A stretch of 41,287 nt of DNA from Candidatus Aminicenantota bacterium. GTDB taxonomy: Bacteria > Acidobacteriota > Aminicenantia > JAMOAD01. The DNA lies in the NCBI GenBank assembly GCA_027067555.1, contig JAMOVU010000080.1, forward strand, positions 1 to 41,287, given 5' to 3'. Shown in pieces: positions 25,081 to 33,500 of this stretch (positions are counted from its first letter, which is position 1; every line of letters starts with the position of its first letter). Both the position numbers and the translations under genes were made by a program. A model generated the notes under the pieces. The model was not told the origin of the DNA, did no database searches, and saw nothing but the letters and a program-made list of their open reading frames with translations.

Positions 25081-26157
25081 ATGAAAAGGATAGAATTTGT
25101 CTTATTAATTTTTACTTTGTTGGTTTCATTTTTAACAGCTGCTGAAAACGAATTTCATCTTACAAAAAAAGTGGCTCTTTCTCTTTCAAAACTACCCCTA
25201 AAGTGCATCCATAAAGAATTTCCCAATAAACCATCCCATGTGATAAATGGGCCGGAGGATGTTCTCTCTCCAAAACAAATGCATCCTGCGTTTTACGGTT
25301 GTTTTGATTGGCATTCATCGGTTCACGGGCATTGGATGTTGGTAAAACTATTAAAAAAATTCCCTGACTTAGAAAATAGTGAAAAAATAATAAAATCTTT
25401 AAATTTGAGCTTTACGGAAAGCAATATTAAAAAGGAAGTTGATTACCTGAATCAAAAAAACAGAAAATCCTTTGAGAGAATGTACGGCTGGGCATGGCTG
25501 CTGAAATTGGCTGAGGAGCTCCATACCTGGAATAGTCCCTTGGGTAAAAAATGGGGGAAAATCATAAAACCACTTGAAAATAAGATAGTGGAAAGATATT
25601 TGAACTTTTTACCCAAACTTACCTATCCAATAAGAACAGGAGTTCACCCGAACACTGCCTTTGCCCTTGCTTTCGGATTGGATTATGCTCGAGCAATTAA
25701 AGACAAAAAGCTTGAGAATCTTATTCTAAAAAAAGCAAAATCTTTTTACCTTTCGGATAAAAACTGCCCTGCCAATTGGGAGCCCGGAGGAGAGGACTTT
25801 TTCTCTCCCTGTCTTATGGAAGCTGATTTAATGAGAAGGGTATTGGATAAAAAAAGTTTTGAAAAATGGCTCAAGGATTTTCTACCAAATCTTAAAAATT
25901 CAAATCTCTTAAAACCAGCTATTGTCTCAGATAGATCTGATCCCAAGATAGTTCACCTTGATGGCCTTAATTTAAGCAGGGCATGGTGCCTTATAGGGAT
26001 AAAAAAGGCTCTGCCTCCCAACAATGCTGTTATTCCTGTATTAAAAAAATCAATCAATGCTCACTTCAAAGCATCTTTAAACTATATTACAAGCGGAGAA
26101 TATGGCGGAGAGCATTGGCTTGCATCTTTTGCAATTTATGCTCTATCCGTTCAATAA
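25081..26157 (+). CDS. DUF2891-family exported protein
   Basis: 358 aa with a signal peptide (IEFVLLIFTLLVSFLTAAEN). The DUF2891 core is unmistakable: HPAFYGCFDWHSSVHGHWML, YGWAWLLKLAEELHTW, HPNTAFALAFGLDYAR, NWEPGGEDFFSPCLMEADLM and HLDGLNLSRAWCL. Conserved His, Trp and Asp residues in an all-alpha toroid suggest a glycan-active or sugar-binding enzyme, but no reaction is established. It lies 52 bp after uvrA and may be cotranscribed with it. Confidence 0.85.
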   Translation: MKRIEFVLLIFTLLVSFLTAAENEFHLTKKVALSLSKLPLKCIHKEFPNKPSHVINGPEDVLSPKQMHPAFYGCFDWHSSVHGHWMLVKLLKKFPDLENSEKIIKSLNLSFTESNIKKEVDYLNQKNRKSFERMYGWAWLLKLAEELHTWNSPLGKKWGKIIKPLENKIVERYLNFLPKLTYPIRTGVHPNTAFALAFGLDYARAIKDKKLENLILKKAKSFYLSDKNCPANWEPGGEDFFSPCLMEADLMRRVLDKKSFEKWLKDFLPNLKNSNLLKPAIVSDRSDPKIVHLDGLNLSRAWCLIGIKKALPPNNAVIPVLKKSINAHFKASLNYITSGEYGGEHWLASFAIYALSVQ

Positions 26158-26470
26158 TCGCTTTTACTTAATACTTATTTTATAGTATTCCTTTTATCTT
26201 AATCTTCCCTGCTTGAATGTTCTATTTCATCATTAAATATTATTCATTCTCATTTAAAAAGACAAGATCTCACATACATATTCCAAATCCAACAGCTATC
26301 ACTAATTTATTATTTTTTTGAACATAGCGGAAATACAAAGGACTCTTATTTTGAATGACTATCCTGTTTTATTTTCTTTGAGAAAATTATTTAAAGAAAT
26401 GATAAACTTGACATATTCCCTCAATTTTCTCATTTTATTATATGTTTGTACTCTGTAATAAGGAGGGGGG
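26158..26470. promoter_or_regulatory. Intergenic with possible cas1 promoter
   Basis: TTGACA at 26408-26413 is followed by TATTAT and TATATG at longer than ideal spacing (22 bp or more), so the -10 assignment is uncertain. A weak hairpin AATACT...AGTATT followed by CCTTTTATCTT near 26171-26200 may terminate the DUF2891 transcript. No other feature seen. Confidence 0.35.
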
Positions 26471-27469
26471 ATGGAGAAAAAGAGGCTTTATGTTTTCAGC
26501 TCGGGAGAGATTAAGAGAAAGCAGAATACTGTATTTTTTGAAACAAAGGATGGGAAAAAGAAATTTCTGCCTGTTGAAAATATTTCCGAGATACTGCTAT
26601 TCGGAGAGATTAGTATTAATAAAAAAGCACTTGAATTTTTCACGCAAAATGAGATTATCCTTCACTTTTTCAATCATTATGATTATTACATAGGCTCATA
26701 CTATCCCCGTGAGCATTATAACTCAGGTTATATGATTTTAAAGCAAGCTGAATTTTACAATGATGAGAAAAAAAGGCTTGAACTTGCAAAAGAGTTTGTA
26801 AAAGGAGCTGCTGAAAATTCCCTTAAAAATCTTAAATACTACTACAACAGAGGAGCTGATCTGGAAGAGAATATTAAAAACACAAAAGAGCTTAAAACCA
26901 TGCTTGATAAAGTATCCTCAGTTTCAGAACTTATGGCTCTTGAAGGAAATATTAAGGATATTTACTATAAATCATTTGACAAGATAATCAATAACCCTGA
27001 CTTTTTGTTTGAAAAGAGAAGCAGAAAACCTCCCCGCAACTTTATTAATTCAATGATAAGCTTTATAAACACCCTTGTTTACACAGAAGTTCTCTCCCGC
27101 ATATACAGAACCCATCTTGACCCGCGAATCGGATACCTTCATACGACCAACTTCAGAAGATTTTCCCTTAACCTTGATGTAGCCGAAATCTTCAAGCCTC
27201 TCATAGGAGACAGGTTAATCTTTTCCCTTATTAACAGAGGTGTTATAAAAAAGAGTGATTTTGACACACGCTCGGGGGGAATAAGATTTAAAGAAAATGC
27301 GATGAAAGAGATAGTGAAAAGGTATGATGAAAAGTTAAACACCACAATTAAGCTTAAAAATCTCAAAAGAAAGGTATCATACGGAAGGCTCATTCTTCTT
27401 GAGCTTTACAAACTTGAAAAACATCTTATCGGAGAAAAACCCTACCAGCCTTTTGTGGCTGAATGGTAA
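26471..27469 (+). CDS. cas1: CRISPR-associated endonuclease Cas1 (type I-B)
   Basis: 332 aa. Cas1 is the integrase that inserts new spacers together with Cas2. The N-terminal beta domain is LYVFSSGEIKRKQNTVFFET. The alpha domain carries the metal-binding residues Glu158 (LMALEGN), His224 (GYLHTTNFRRFSLNLDVAE) and Glu239. Length and N-terminus match I-B type Cas1. RBS is AAGGAGGGGGG directly before ATG. It is separated from cas2 by about 8.7 kb containing the AbiE pair and the whole array. An overlapping plus-strand ORF at 26442 is a shadow. Confidence 0.95.
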   Translation: MEKKRLYVFSSGEIKRKQNTVFFETKDGKKKFLPVENISEILLFGEISINKKALEFFTQNEIILHFFNHYDYYIGSYYPREHYNSGYMILKQAEFYNDEKKRLELAKEFVKGAAENSLKNLKYYYNRGADLEENIKNTKELKTMLDKVSSVSELMALEGNIKDIYYKSFDKIINNPDFLFEKRSRKPPRNFINSMISFINTLVYTEVLSRIYRTHLDPRIGYLHTTNFRRFSLNLDVAEIFKPLIGDRLIFSLINRGVIKKSDFDTRSGGIRFKENAMKEIVKRYDEKLNTTIKLKNLKRKVSYGRLILLELYKLEKHLIGEKPYQPFVAEW

Positions 27470-27679
27470 AGTAGCAGGAGCATATTCACAAAAATCAATA
27501 TTATTCCGAAATGATTTAATAACAGAGTCAAAGTTATTCTCTAAAAAAAGTGGACAAAGTCAGAAGTATTCACTAAAAATAGTAAATTTATTTTTCAATA
27601 GAGCTTGTCTGATTTATTGTGAAAGCATAGTGAAAATATAAATTAAGATGTAAGCTTTGATAAATTTAAAAAAGGTAGA
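27470..27679. other. Region after cas1, no gene
   Basis: About 210 bp with no supported ORF and no cas2 or cas4 remnant recognised. The plus-strand ORF 27399-27641 of the track is out of frame with cas1 and has no RBS. The minus-strand RNA locus begins to its right. Confidence 0.5.
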
Positions 27680-27689
27680 TTTCTCTATC

Positions 27690-27816
27690 GCATGGAATAA
27701 AAATGCATCCCCGTACAGCAACTCCCCGCTGCCGAGGATACCCATGGTGTATCGGGGGGGAGACCCACACCATGAATATCCATTATTAATATACGGAAAA
27801 AGTGAAAAAATGTCAA
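27690..27816 (-). ncRNA. Putative kissing-loop small RNA, copy C (with promoter)
   Basis: Minus strand: TTGACA (27816-27811), 17-bp spacer, TATATT (27793-27788). Hairpin 1 is ATGGTGT / ACACCAT (27773-27767 / 27750-27744) with a 16-nt loop containing CTCCCC. Hairpin 2 is GTATCCTCG...CAGC / GCTG...CGGGGATGC (27741-27705) with a small internal bulge and the loop GGGGAGTT. The loop GGGGAG is complementary to CTCCCC of loop 1. ATTTTTATT follows hairpin 2, so it may double as terminator. Promoter and architecture are shared with the plus-strand locus at 30108. No downstream gene on this strand before the 3' end of cas1. Family not recognised. Confidence 0.6.
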
Positions 27817-27834
27817 CAACCAATAAGCACAAAG

Positions 27835-27851
27835 CTGGTCCAGTCGACCAG
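27835..27851. repeat. Small GC-rich palindrome
   Basis: CTGGTC-CAGTC-GACCAG, 19 bp upstream of the copy C promoter. Could be an operator or structure; nothing more can be said. Confidence 0.4.
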
Positions 27852-27957
27852 AGCCGGCAATCCAAAGCAGTAGAGATTCTTGAATGACCTTTTAGGTTTT
27901 ATTCAGTGCATCACACAAAAAGCTAACATGAGTTTTCAAATGAAAAATTACAGCCTT

Positions 27958-28761
27958 TCAATAGTTTTTAATAAGTTTTAAAAGATTTTCTTTGGTTATT
28001 AAACTAATTTCCGAAGTATCCTCAATAAAAGGATGGATTTCATTGATAATACTTTTCCATTCAAGTTCTTTTATTTTATCTGATAAGACAGCTTTCCAGT
28101 TGTTAGGTCCTATCTTTTTGCTATAATTAAACTGGATCAATGCATTGTTAAGAAATCTGAAATTGGGTATAACCCTTTCATTATTTGTAAGATACCAGAA
28201 CAAATCATAAATATCCCTACCCTTTGTGTATTCTCTGGTTAAAATCGCATTGAGCTTTCCTGCAAAAAGAGTACTTAGCTCATAGTGTTTAAGGTTTAAA
28301 AGAAAGTATTTTCTTATTATTGTATTCTCAACAATATAACCTTCCGGAGGATTATAATCAACCTCCACTTTTATTGAAATAATTTCATTTTTGTGAGAGG
28401 AAATGTTTAATTCATAAAGAAGGCCCTTAAACTTGAAAAAAACACTTTTGATATTTCCTATTGTTTTTATTTTATACTCAATATCATAAGTTTCAAGTTC
28501 AAATTTCGCGGAAATTTTCCTTACGATTTTTTCAAATTCCGGTTTCTCTCCATTAATAACGGCAAAATCAAGATCTTCCGAAAAACGCTTTAATGAATAG
28601 AGAAATCTGAGAGCTGTCCCCCCAAGGAATGCAATACTGTGAAATACCCCCATCTCCTGCAAATATTTTAAAATCTTTGCTTGAAGATATTCTCTCAATA
28701 CCAACCTCTTTTTAACAGGTTCATTAATTTTCGAAAGTATCTCTTTCAACTCTTCTTTCAT
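27958..28761 (-). CDS. AbiEii/AbiGii-type nucleotidyltransferase toxin
   Basis: 267 aa. The DNA-polymerase-beta-like nucleotidyltransferase motif is clear: FLGGTALRFLYSLKRFSEDL then DFAV (GGTA at 47-50, SEDLD at 61-65). The C-terminal half (LFAGKLNAILTREYTKGRDIYDLFWYL) is typical of the AbiEii family, where the KGRD region completes the active site. AbiEii-type toxins act in the cytoplasm as NTP-transferases, often on tRNA, in abortive infection. ATGA overlap with the upstream antitoxin gene supports a type IV toxin-antitoxin pair. It lies between cas1 and the CRISPR array. Confidence 0.88.
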   Translation of the reverse strand: MKEELKEILSKINEPVKKRLVLREYLQAKILKYLQEMGVFHSIAFLGGTALRFLYSLKRFSEDLDFAVINGEKPEFEKIVRKISAKFELETYDIEYKIKTIGNIKSVFFKFKGLLYELNISSHKNEIISIKVEVDYNPPEGYIVENTIIRKYFLLNLKHYELSTLFAGKLNAILTREYTKGRDIYDLFWYLTNNERVIPNFRFLNNALIQFNYSKKIGPNNWKAVLSDKIKELEWKSIINEIHPFIEDTSEISLITKENLLKLIKNY

Positions 28762-29360
28762 TTGTAAATCTCCTCAATCATAGATACTGCTTTTGCAATT
28801 TTTCTCTTTCCTGTGCTAATCGCATAATCTTTTAATTTTTCCATATCAATTGTTTCAAGGTTTTGAAGCCTCAACTCTTTAATATAATTTTCGCTTGTAT
28901 CATTCAGATAAAAAAGATCTATCAATGCTTTTTCCCTCTCAGCAACAAAGACTTTCTCTCCTTCTATGTCTATTTTCTTATATCCGAAAAAAAGAGGTTT
29001 TTTTATGTGTCTGTAGATAAACACTCCCAATTGATTTTTAATTATTTGCGGTCGAGCAGTCGTAACACTCATAATAGTTGGTACATACTCCGGTATAAGT
29101 GAATAGTGGGAAAGAGCTGACTCAAGGGAAACATAAGAAGGGAAATTAATGGTGTTTCCAATTAAAAATTGAGAAGGGAATTTATCGGTATAAGGTTTGT
29201 TAATTACATAGTAGCCTCTTTTTAGCTTTATGAGTTTTCCTTGCTCAACCCACCTTGAAAGCTGCACTCTCAAGTAAACAGGATTCTCAATAGTGGCTAA
29301 AAATCCTGTTGTAATTATAGGATTATCTTTTGCAATTCTTAAAAGCTCATCCCATTTCAT
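28758..29360 (-). CDS. AbiEi-type antitoxin/transcriptional regulator
   Basis: 200 aa. The N-terminal winged helix (about 5-60: VYLRVQLSRWVEQGKLIKLK then RGYYVI) and the AbiEi C-terminal domain (SYVSLESALSHYSLIPEYVP, TIMSVTTARPQ, FGYKKIDIEGEKVFVAEREK, ALIDLFYL) match the AbiEi antitoxin family. It neutralises the toxin and represses the operon through its wHTH. Start at 29360; no Shine-Dalgarno sequence, and a TATGAT -10-like box lies about 12 nt upstream, so the mRNA may be nearly leaderless. Inverted repeats in the promoter fit autoregulation. Confidence 0.87.
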   Translation of the reverse strand: MKWDELLRIAKDNPIITTGFLATIENPVYLRVQLSRWVEQGKLIKLKRGYYVINKPYTDKFPSQFLIGNTINFPSYVSLESALSHYSLIPEYVPTIMSVTTARPQIIKNQLGVFIYRHIKKPLFFGYKKIDIEGEKVFVAEREKALIDLFYLNDTSENYIKELRLQNLETIDMEKLKDYAISTGKRKIAKAVSMIEEIYK

Positions 29361-29369
29361 TTCAAAATC

Positions 29370-29404
29370 TTATCATACATGATAATATATTGCAATAATA
29401 TTGC
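29370..29404 (-). promoter_or_regulatory. AbiE promoter with two inverted repeats
   Basis: TTATCAT-AC-ATGATAA (29370-29385) and GCAATA-A-TATTGC (29392-29404) lie directly upstream of the antitoxin start and overlap the -10-like TATGAT. AbiEi proteins are known to repress their promoters by binding inverted repeats, so these are likely operators. Confidence 0.6.
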
Positions 29405-29449
29405 TCTAAAATCAACTTCGGGGAAAAAAACATTAAACTAAATGCTCTT

Positions 29450-29507
29450 CCAGCTTTTCGCAGAGCTGGGCAGTAGCCCCGAGCCGAAAAGGGCCGACAG
29501 CTTTTTT
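29450..29507 (+). terminator. GC-rich hairpin pair with T6 tail
   Basis: CCAGCT / AGCTGG with an 8-nt loop (29450-29469), followed by GCCC / GGGC (29476-29479 / 29491-29494) with flanking partial pairing, then AGCTTTTTT. AGCT of the first hairpin could alternatively pair with the AGCT before the T-run, giving mutually exclusive structures. No gene is adjacent on this strand. The ORF 29442-29723 across it is not protein-like. Confidence 0.4.
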
Positions 29508-30107
29508 AAACTTACCTTGGACATTAGGGTGAAAAATTGTAAAAAAGACGCTTTTTTCCTGAACAATTTTTCCTTGATTTTTTTCAAGATAATTCTTTTA
29601 ATCATAACAACACCCTGCTATTTTTTTGTTCTAACGGAAAAACATCCAAATATTTTTCCGTTAGAATATGATTTAGTACCTACAAACGCGGATGTCAAAT
29701 TTTCGAAAATTTCAAGCTTTTAATCCCCTAAATGTCAAAGTGAAGCGGAGATCCGCCGTGGTTTTCCCTGTCATTCCCGGTCTGAATAAAAAAACCAATA
29801 TGTTCTAAAATCATTGAGATTCAAAATTTTGTCATACATATTAAATCCCAAATAACGAATTATTGTTATTAATATAAAGCAAATAACATTATATTGTTAT
29901 TTTGTCACACTATTTTAGGACAAGATAAAAAAAAGCTTCGATGCTTTGAGGCTTTAAGCTCAAAGACTTTTTTATTCTTTTTCTTTCGACTTTTATTAAA
30001 AAGATATAAATTTTCTTTGAAAAACCCCCCCTCAAATCGCAAAATACGACCCCTTGTTTTCATCCATTTTTTTACCCTTTTTAGGGCTAATTTTACACCT
30101 TTAAATC
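29508..30107. other. Intergenic, no gene
   Basis: About 600 bp upstream of the RNA locus D. It holds a small palindrome GCGGAGATCCGC near 29744 and AGCTT/AAAG-rich low-complexity sequence near 29930-30000 resembling the middle of the cassette 2 leader. The long ORFs 29894-30250 (+) and 29905-30243 (-) are shadows of this low-complexity and RNA region. Confidence 0.5.
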
Positions 30108-30226
30108 TTGACATTTTTTTAATTTTTCCGTATATTAGTAATGTCCGTTGTGGAGTCGGCCTTCCCCCGTTAACTCCACAAGGATATCTTCCGTCGGGAA
30201 GGGACAGGAAGATAACTCTTCTTTTA
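30108..30226 (+). ncRNA. Putative kissing-loop small RNA, copy D (with promoter)
   Basis: Plus strand: TTGACA (30108-30113), 17-bp spacer, TATATT (30131-30136), and the spacer shares TTTTTT..TTTTTCCG with copy C. Hairpin 1 is TTGTGGAGT / ACTCCACAA (30148-30156 / 30173-30181) with a 16-nt loop containing CCTTCCC. Hairpin 2 is TATCTTCC-GTC / GAC-A-GGAAGATA (30185-30214) with one bulged A and the 7-nt loop GGGAAGG. That loop is exactly complementary to CCTTCCC of loop 1. A pyrimidine-rich tail (CTCTTCTTTTATTTT) follows. The 3' end abuts the stop codon of a minus-strand pseudogene. No known RNA family recognised. Confidence 0.65.
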
Positions 30227-30456
30227 TTTTCCCTTTTTCTCATAAATTAACCTCCCATCTTCTCTGTTTTTCCCAATCTCATTAATAGAAATCTTAAACA
30301 TTGTAATTATTCTCATCTGTTCCTTATCAATTAACACAAAAGAACTATATTTCCTTCATCACTTATAAACCCACCAATAACTTTATATACTCTGCCATCA
30401 TCCCATATCTCAAACGGGTTTTTTAAAGATTCCAAAAATTCAATCCTTTGTAAAGC
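30224..30456 (-). pseudogene. Frameshifted fragment, PBECR-like (barnase/EndoU/RelE-like phage nuclease)
   Basis: The minus strand encodes QRIEFLESLKNPFEIWDDGR and VYKVIGGFISDEGNIVL, then a stop in this frame. In the adjacent frame it continues FVLIDKEQMRIITMFKISIN and EIGKNREDGRLIYEKKGK to a stop at 30226-30224. Joined by one frameshift near 30337-30345, the two parts resemble small phage-type PBECR nuclease domains (R-x-E-F...KNP...I.TxFxIS). The N-terminus is replaced by AAAGT-rich low-complexity DNA running into the array, so the gene looks broken at both levels. Family assignment is tentative. Confidence 0.4.
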
Positions 30457-30459
30457 AGT

Positions 30460-30533
30460 AGAAAGGACAAAGTACAAAGTATAAAGTTTTTTTTTATTCT
30501 TTCGACTTTTAACTTTTGACTTTAGACTGTCTC
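30460..30533. repeat. AAAGTxx-type heptamer low-complexity tract
   Basis: Degenerate 7-bp units on the minus strand (AAAGTCA, AAAGTTA, AAAGTCG and ACTTTGT variants) between the pseudogene and the trailer end of the array. Similar tracts occur near 15070-15100 and 29960-30000. Confidence 0.5.
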
Positions 30534-33500
30534 GTTTCAATCCTTTATAAGTAATATATAAATAATGATTTTAAAAAGAATATGCAAGCAATAATAATTC
30601 GTTTCAATCCTTTATAAGTAATATATAAATAAGTGATGGAACATTTTTTAGAGGAGCTTTGTCGAAGTTTCAATCCTTTATAAGTAATATATAAATTAAT
30701 TATCAGCAAATTGAGATAATAACATACCAGTGTTTCAATCCTTTATAAGTAAGATATAAACAAAGTAGGCAATATTTCCGTAATTTATAATATTAGTTTC
30801 AATCCTTTATAAGTAAGATATAAACAAGACTACTCATTTTTTCCTCCGCTACCTTGAAAGGGTTTCAATCCTTTATAAGTAAGATATAAACTGTGAATTC
30901 CGGGAAATATGCAAAGCAGATGGAAGTTTCAATCCTTTATAAGTAAGATATAAACTGCACGAAACTTAGATGAAAATGATCGAACTTTTGTGTTTCAATC
31001 CTTTATAAGTAATATATAAATAAGATATTCCGGATTCAATTTGTATTGTAATTTCTAGTTTCAATCCTTTATAAGTAAGATATAAACTTCCGATGTAGAA
31101 GCGACAGCGTCAAGCTTTTATTAGTTTCAATCCTTTATAAGTAAGATATAAACGAAGTAGGTCCGAATGCTTCCGTTTCTGCAACAGTGTTTCAATCCTT
31201 TATAAGTAAGATATAAACTCCTGTAAAGTTCCAGAGCTATCATAAAGTTTTGCTGTTTCAATCCTTTATAAGTAAGATATAAACCCTTTCATAACCACCT
31301 CCTCATAAGTTTTTCAATCTTGTTTCAATCCTTTATAAGTAAGATATAAACAGAATTACATGAATATGTGTTTGTTGAAGGTATAGGGTTTCAATCCTTT
31401 ATAAGTAAGATATAAACAACACTCAGGTCATGATTGACTTGGATGGCAGAGCAAGTTTCAATCCTTTATAAGTAAGATATAAACGTTCAAAGATTTTTTT
31501 CTTTTCTACTGGATTAATTTTGTTTCAATCCTTTATAAGTAAGATATAAACTCTGACATCAATTTTCTTTGCAACCTCTTCCGGAAGTTTCAATCCTTTA
31601 TAAGTAAGATATAAACGTCAAATCTGTCGTATAACCTGTTGTTGCTGTCCCGTGTTTCAATCCTTTATAAGTAAGATATAAACGGGAGGAGTGCAACGCT
31701 CCTCCCTTTTTTTTTACTCGTTTCAATCCTTTATAAGTAAGATATAAACCTGCCCAGATTTAGATGGTATCATTACCATCTCTTGTTTCAATCCTTTATA
31801 AGTAAGATATAAACATGTTAAGAAAAGAGGGGGTATCTTTCAAGGTAGAGTTTCAATCCTTTATAAGTAAGATATAAACATTGCAAAAGCTATGGCAATG
31901 CAGTGGGGAAGAGCTTGTTTCAATCCTTTATAAGTAAGATATAAACGATTGACTTACCAAATTGTTAAAGAGCCGTAGTCCGGTTTCAATCCTTTATAAG
32001 TAAGATATAAACCATACGCCACGCCAGTTGCTATTTACAATCAAAAAGAGTTTCAATCCTTTATAAGTAAGATATAAACGACCAGAAGGTTAAAACTTTA
32101 TACTAAAGTATACCAGTTTCAATCCTTTATAAGTAAGATATAAACCGATATGGCTTGTGTCAAAAAAACGACAGAAACGAGTTTCAATCCTTTATAAGTA
32201 AGATATAAACACCTTTTGTAAACACGATGCCGAAAAAAAATATGTTGTTTCAATCCTTTATAAGTAAGATATAAACCGCATTCTTCGCCATCCAGCTTTT
32301 TATATTTATCTAGTTTCAATCCTTTATAAGTAAGATATAAACGTCAATGTGGTTATTGACAATCATTGTATGTGTTTTGGTTTCAATCCTTTATAAGTAA
32401 GATATAAACTCAAACTTGCTTCCGGTTTTAATTCTTTATTGTTTAGTTTCAATCCTTTATAAGTAAGATATAAACTTGTCACCCCCATATAAGCGATGAT
32501 TTCATATTTTGGTTTCAATCCTTTATAAGTAAGATATAAACAATATTTCCCTGCTACATGTTTCATGTCAAAACTCAGTTTCAATCCTTTATAAGTAAGA
32601 TATAAACGAAAAAATAGAAAATGAGATACCGGAAGTAAAAGAGTTTCAATCCTTTATAAGTAAGATATAAACCTTCTTCCTTCATCTACCATCTTTTTTC
32701 ACCTCACTGTTTCAATCCTTTATAAGTAAGATATAAACGGATCAATCAGGAAGGGAAAAAAGAAAAAGGAATGGTGTTTCAATCCTTTATAAGTAAGATA
32801 TAAACTTATCACTTCTCCCTCTCTTACTTCAAATGTTACTTGTTTCAATCCTTTATAAGTAAGATATAAACTAATAATTTTCCTGCTCCTCTAAAACCTT
32901 GAAAGATGTTTCAATCCTTTATAAGTAAGATATAAACGGTTTTTATCTTTTAATACTTCCTCTGCAAGCATAAGTTTCAATCCTTTATAAGTAAGATATA
33001 AACTTATAGCAACATAAGTTTCTCAGATAGACTAAGGGATAGTTTCAATCCTTTATAAGTAAGATATAAACACCCCTTTTATTGGTATTTTTATTATAGG
33101 ATTAATATCGTTTCAATCCTTTATAAGTAAGATATAAACTAATCATGAAAAATATTTAAGATGGGGACCTACAAAGTTTCAATCCTTTATAAGTAAGATA
33201 TAAACATCATTATTTTGCGGTAAGGAATATGATGGAGAAGGAGTTTCAATCCTTTATAAGTAAGATATAAACACGAGGGGAGTTGAAATTGAAGGATAGA
33301 GGGTTACGTTTCAATCCTTTATAAGTAAGATATAAACTACTTCTTTTACATTTGTAGTCTTTCCTCCGCCTGTGTTTCAATCCTTTATAAGTAAGATATA
33401 AACTGCAACTTCAAGCCCTCTTGTTTTTACATCTCGGAGTTTCAATCCTTTATAAGTAAGATATAAACTAAACTGTCCTGTTATTTCAAAACCATTTTTC

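Noticed and set aside
27690-30226. RNAs C and D as CreTA-type CRISPR-regulated toxin/antitoxin RNAs
   Set aside because: Neither contains a repeat-like segment or a spacer-like match to a promoter; their structure is two GC-rich hairpins, so the CreTA model is not supported.
29442-30250. ORFs 29442-29723 (+), 29894-30250 (+) and 29905-30243 (-)
   Set aside because: No RBS or domain; they read through hairpins, the RNA D locus and low-complexity DNA. Their peptide similarity to ORF 27614-27865 comes from the shared RNA element.
30437-30456. TTCAATCCTTTGTAAAG resembling the CRISPR repeat start, about 97 bp left of repeat 1
   Set aside because: It does not fit the 66-bp spacing, lacks the second half of the repeat and corresponds to conserved-looking codons of the pseudogene.
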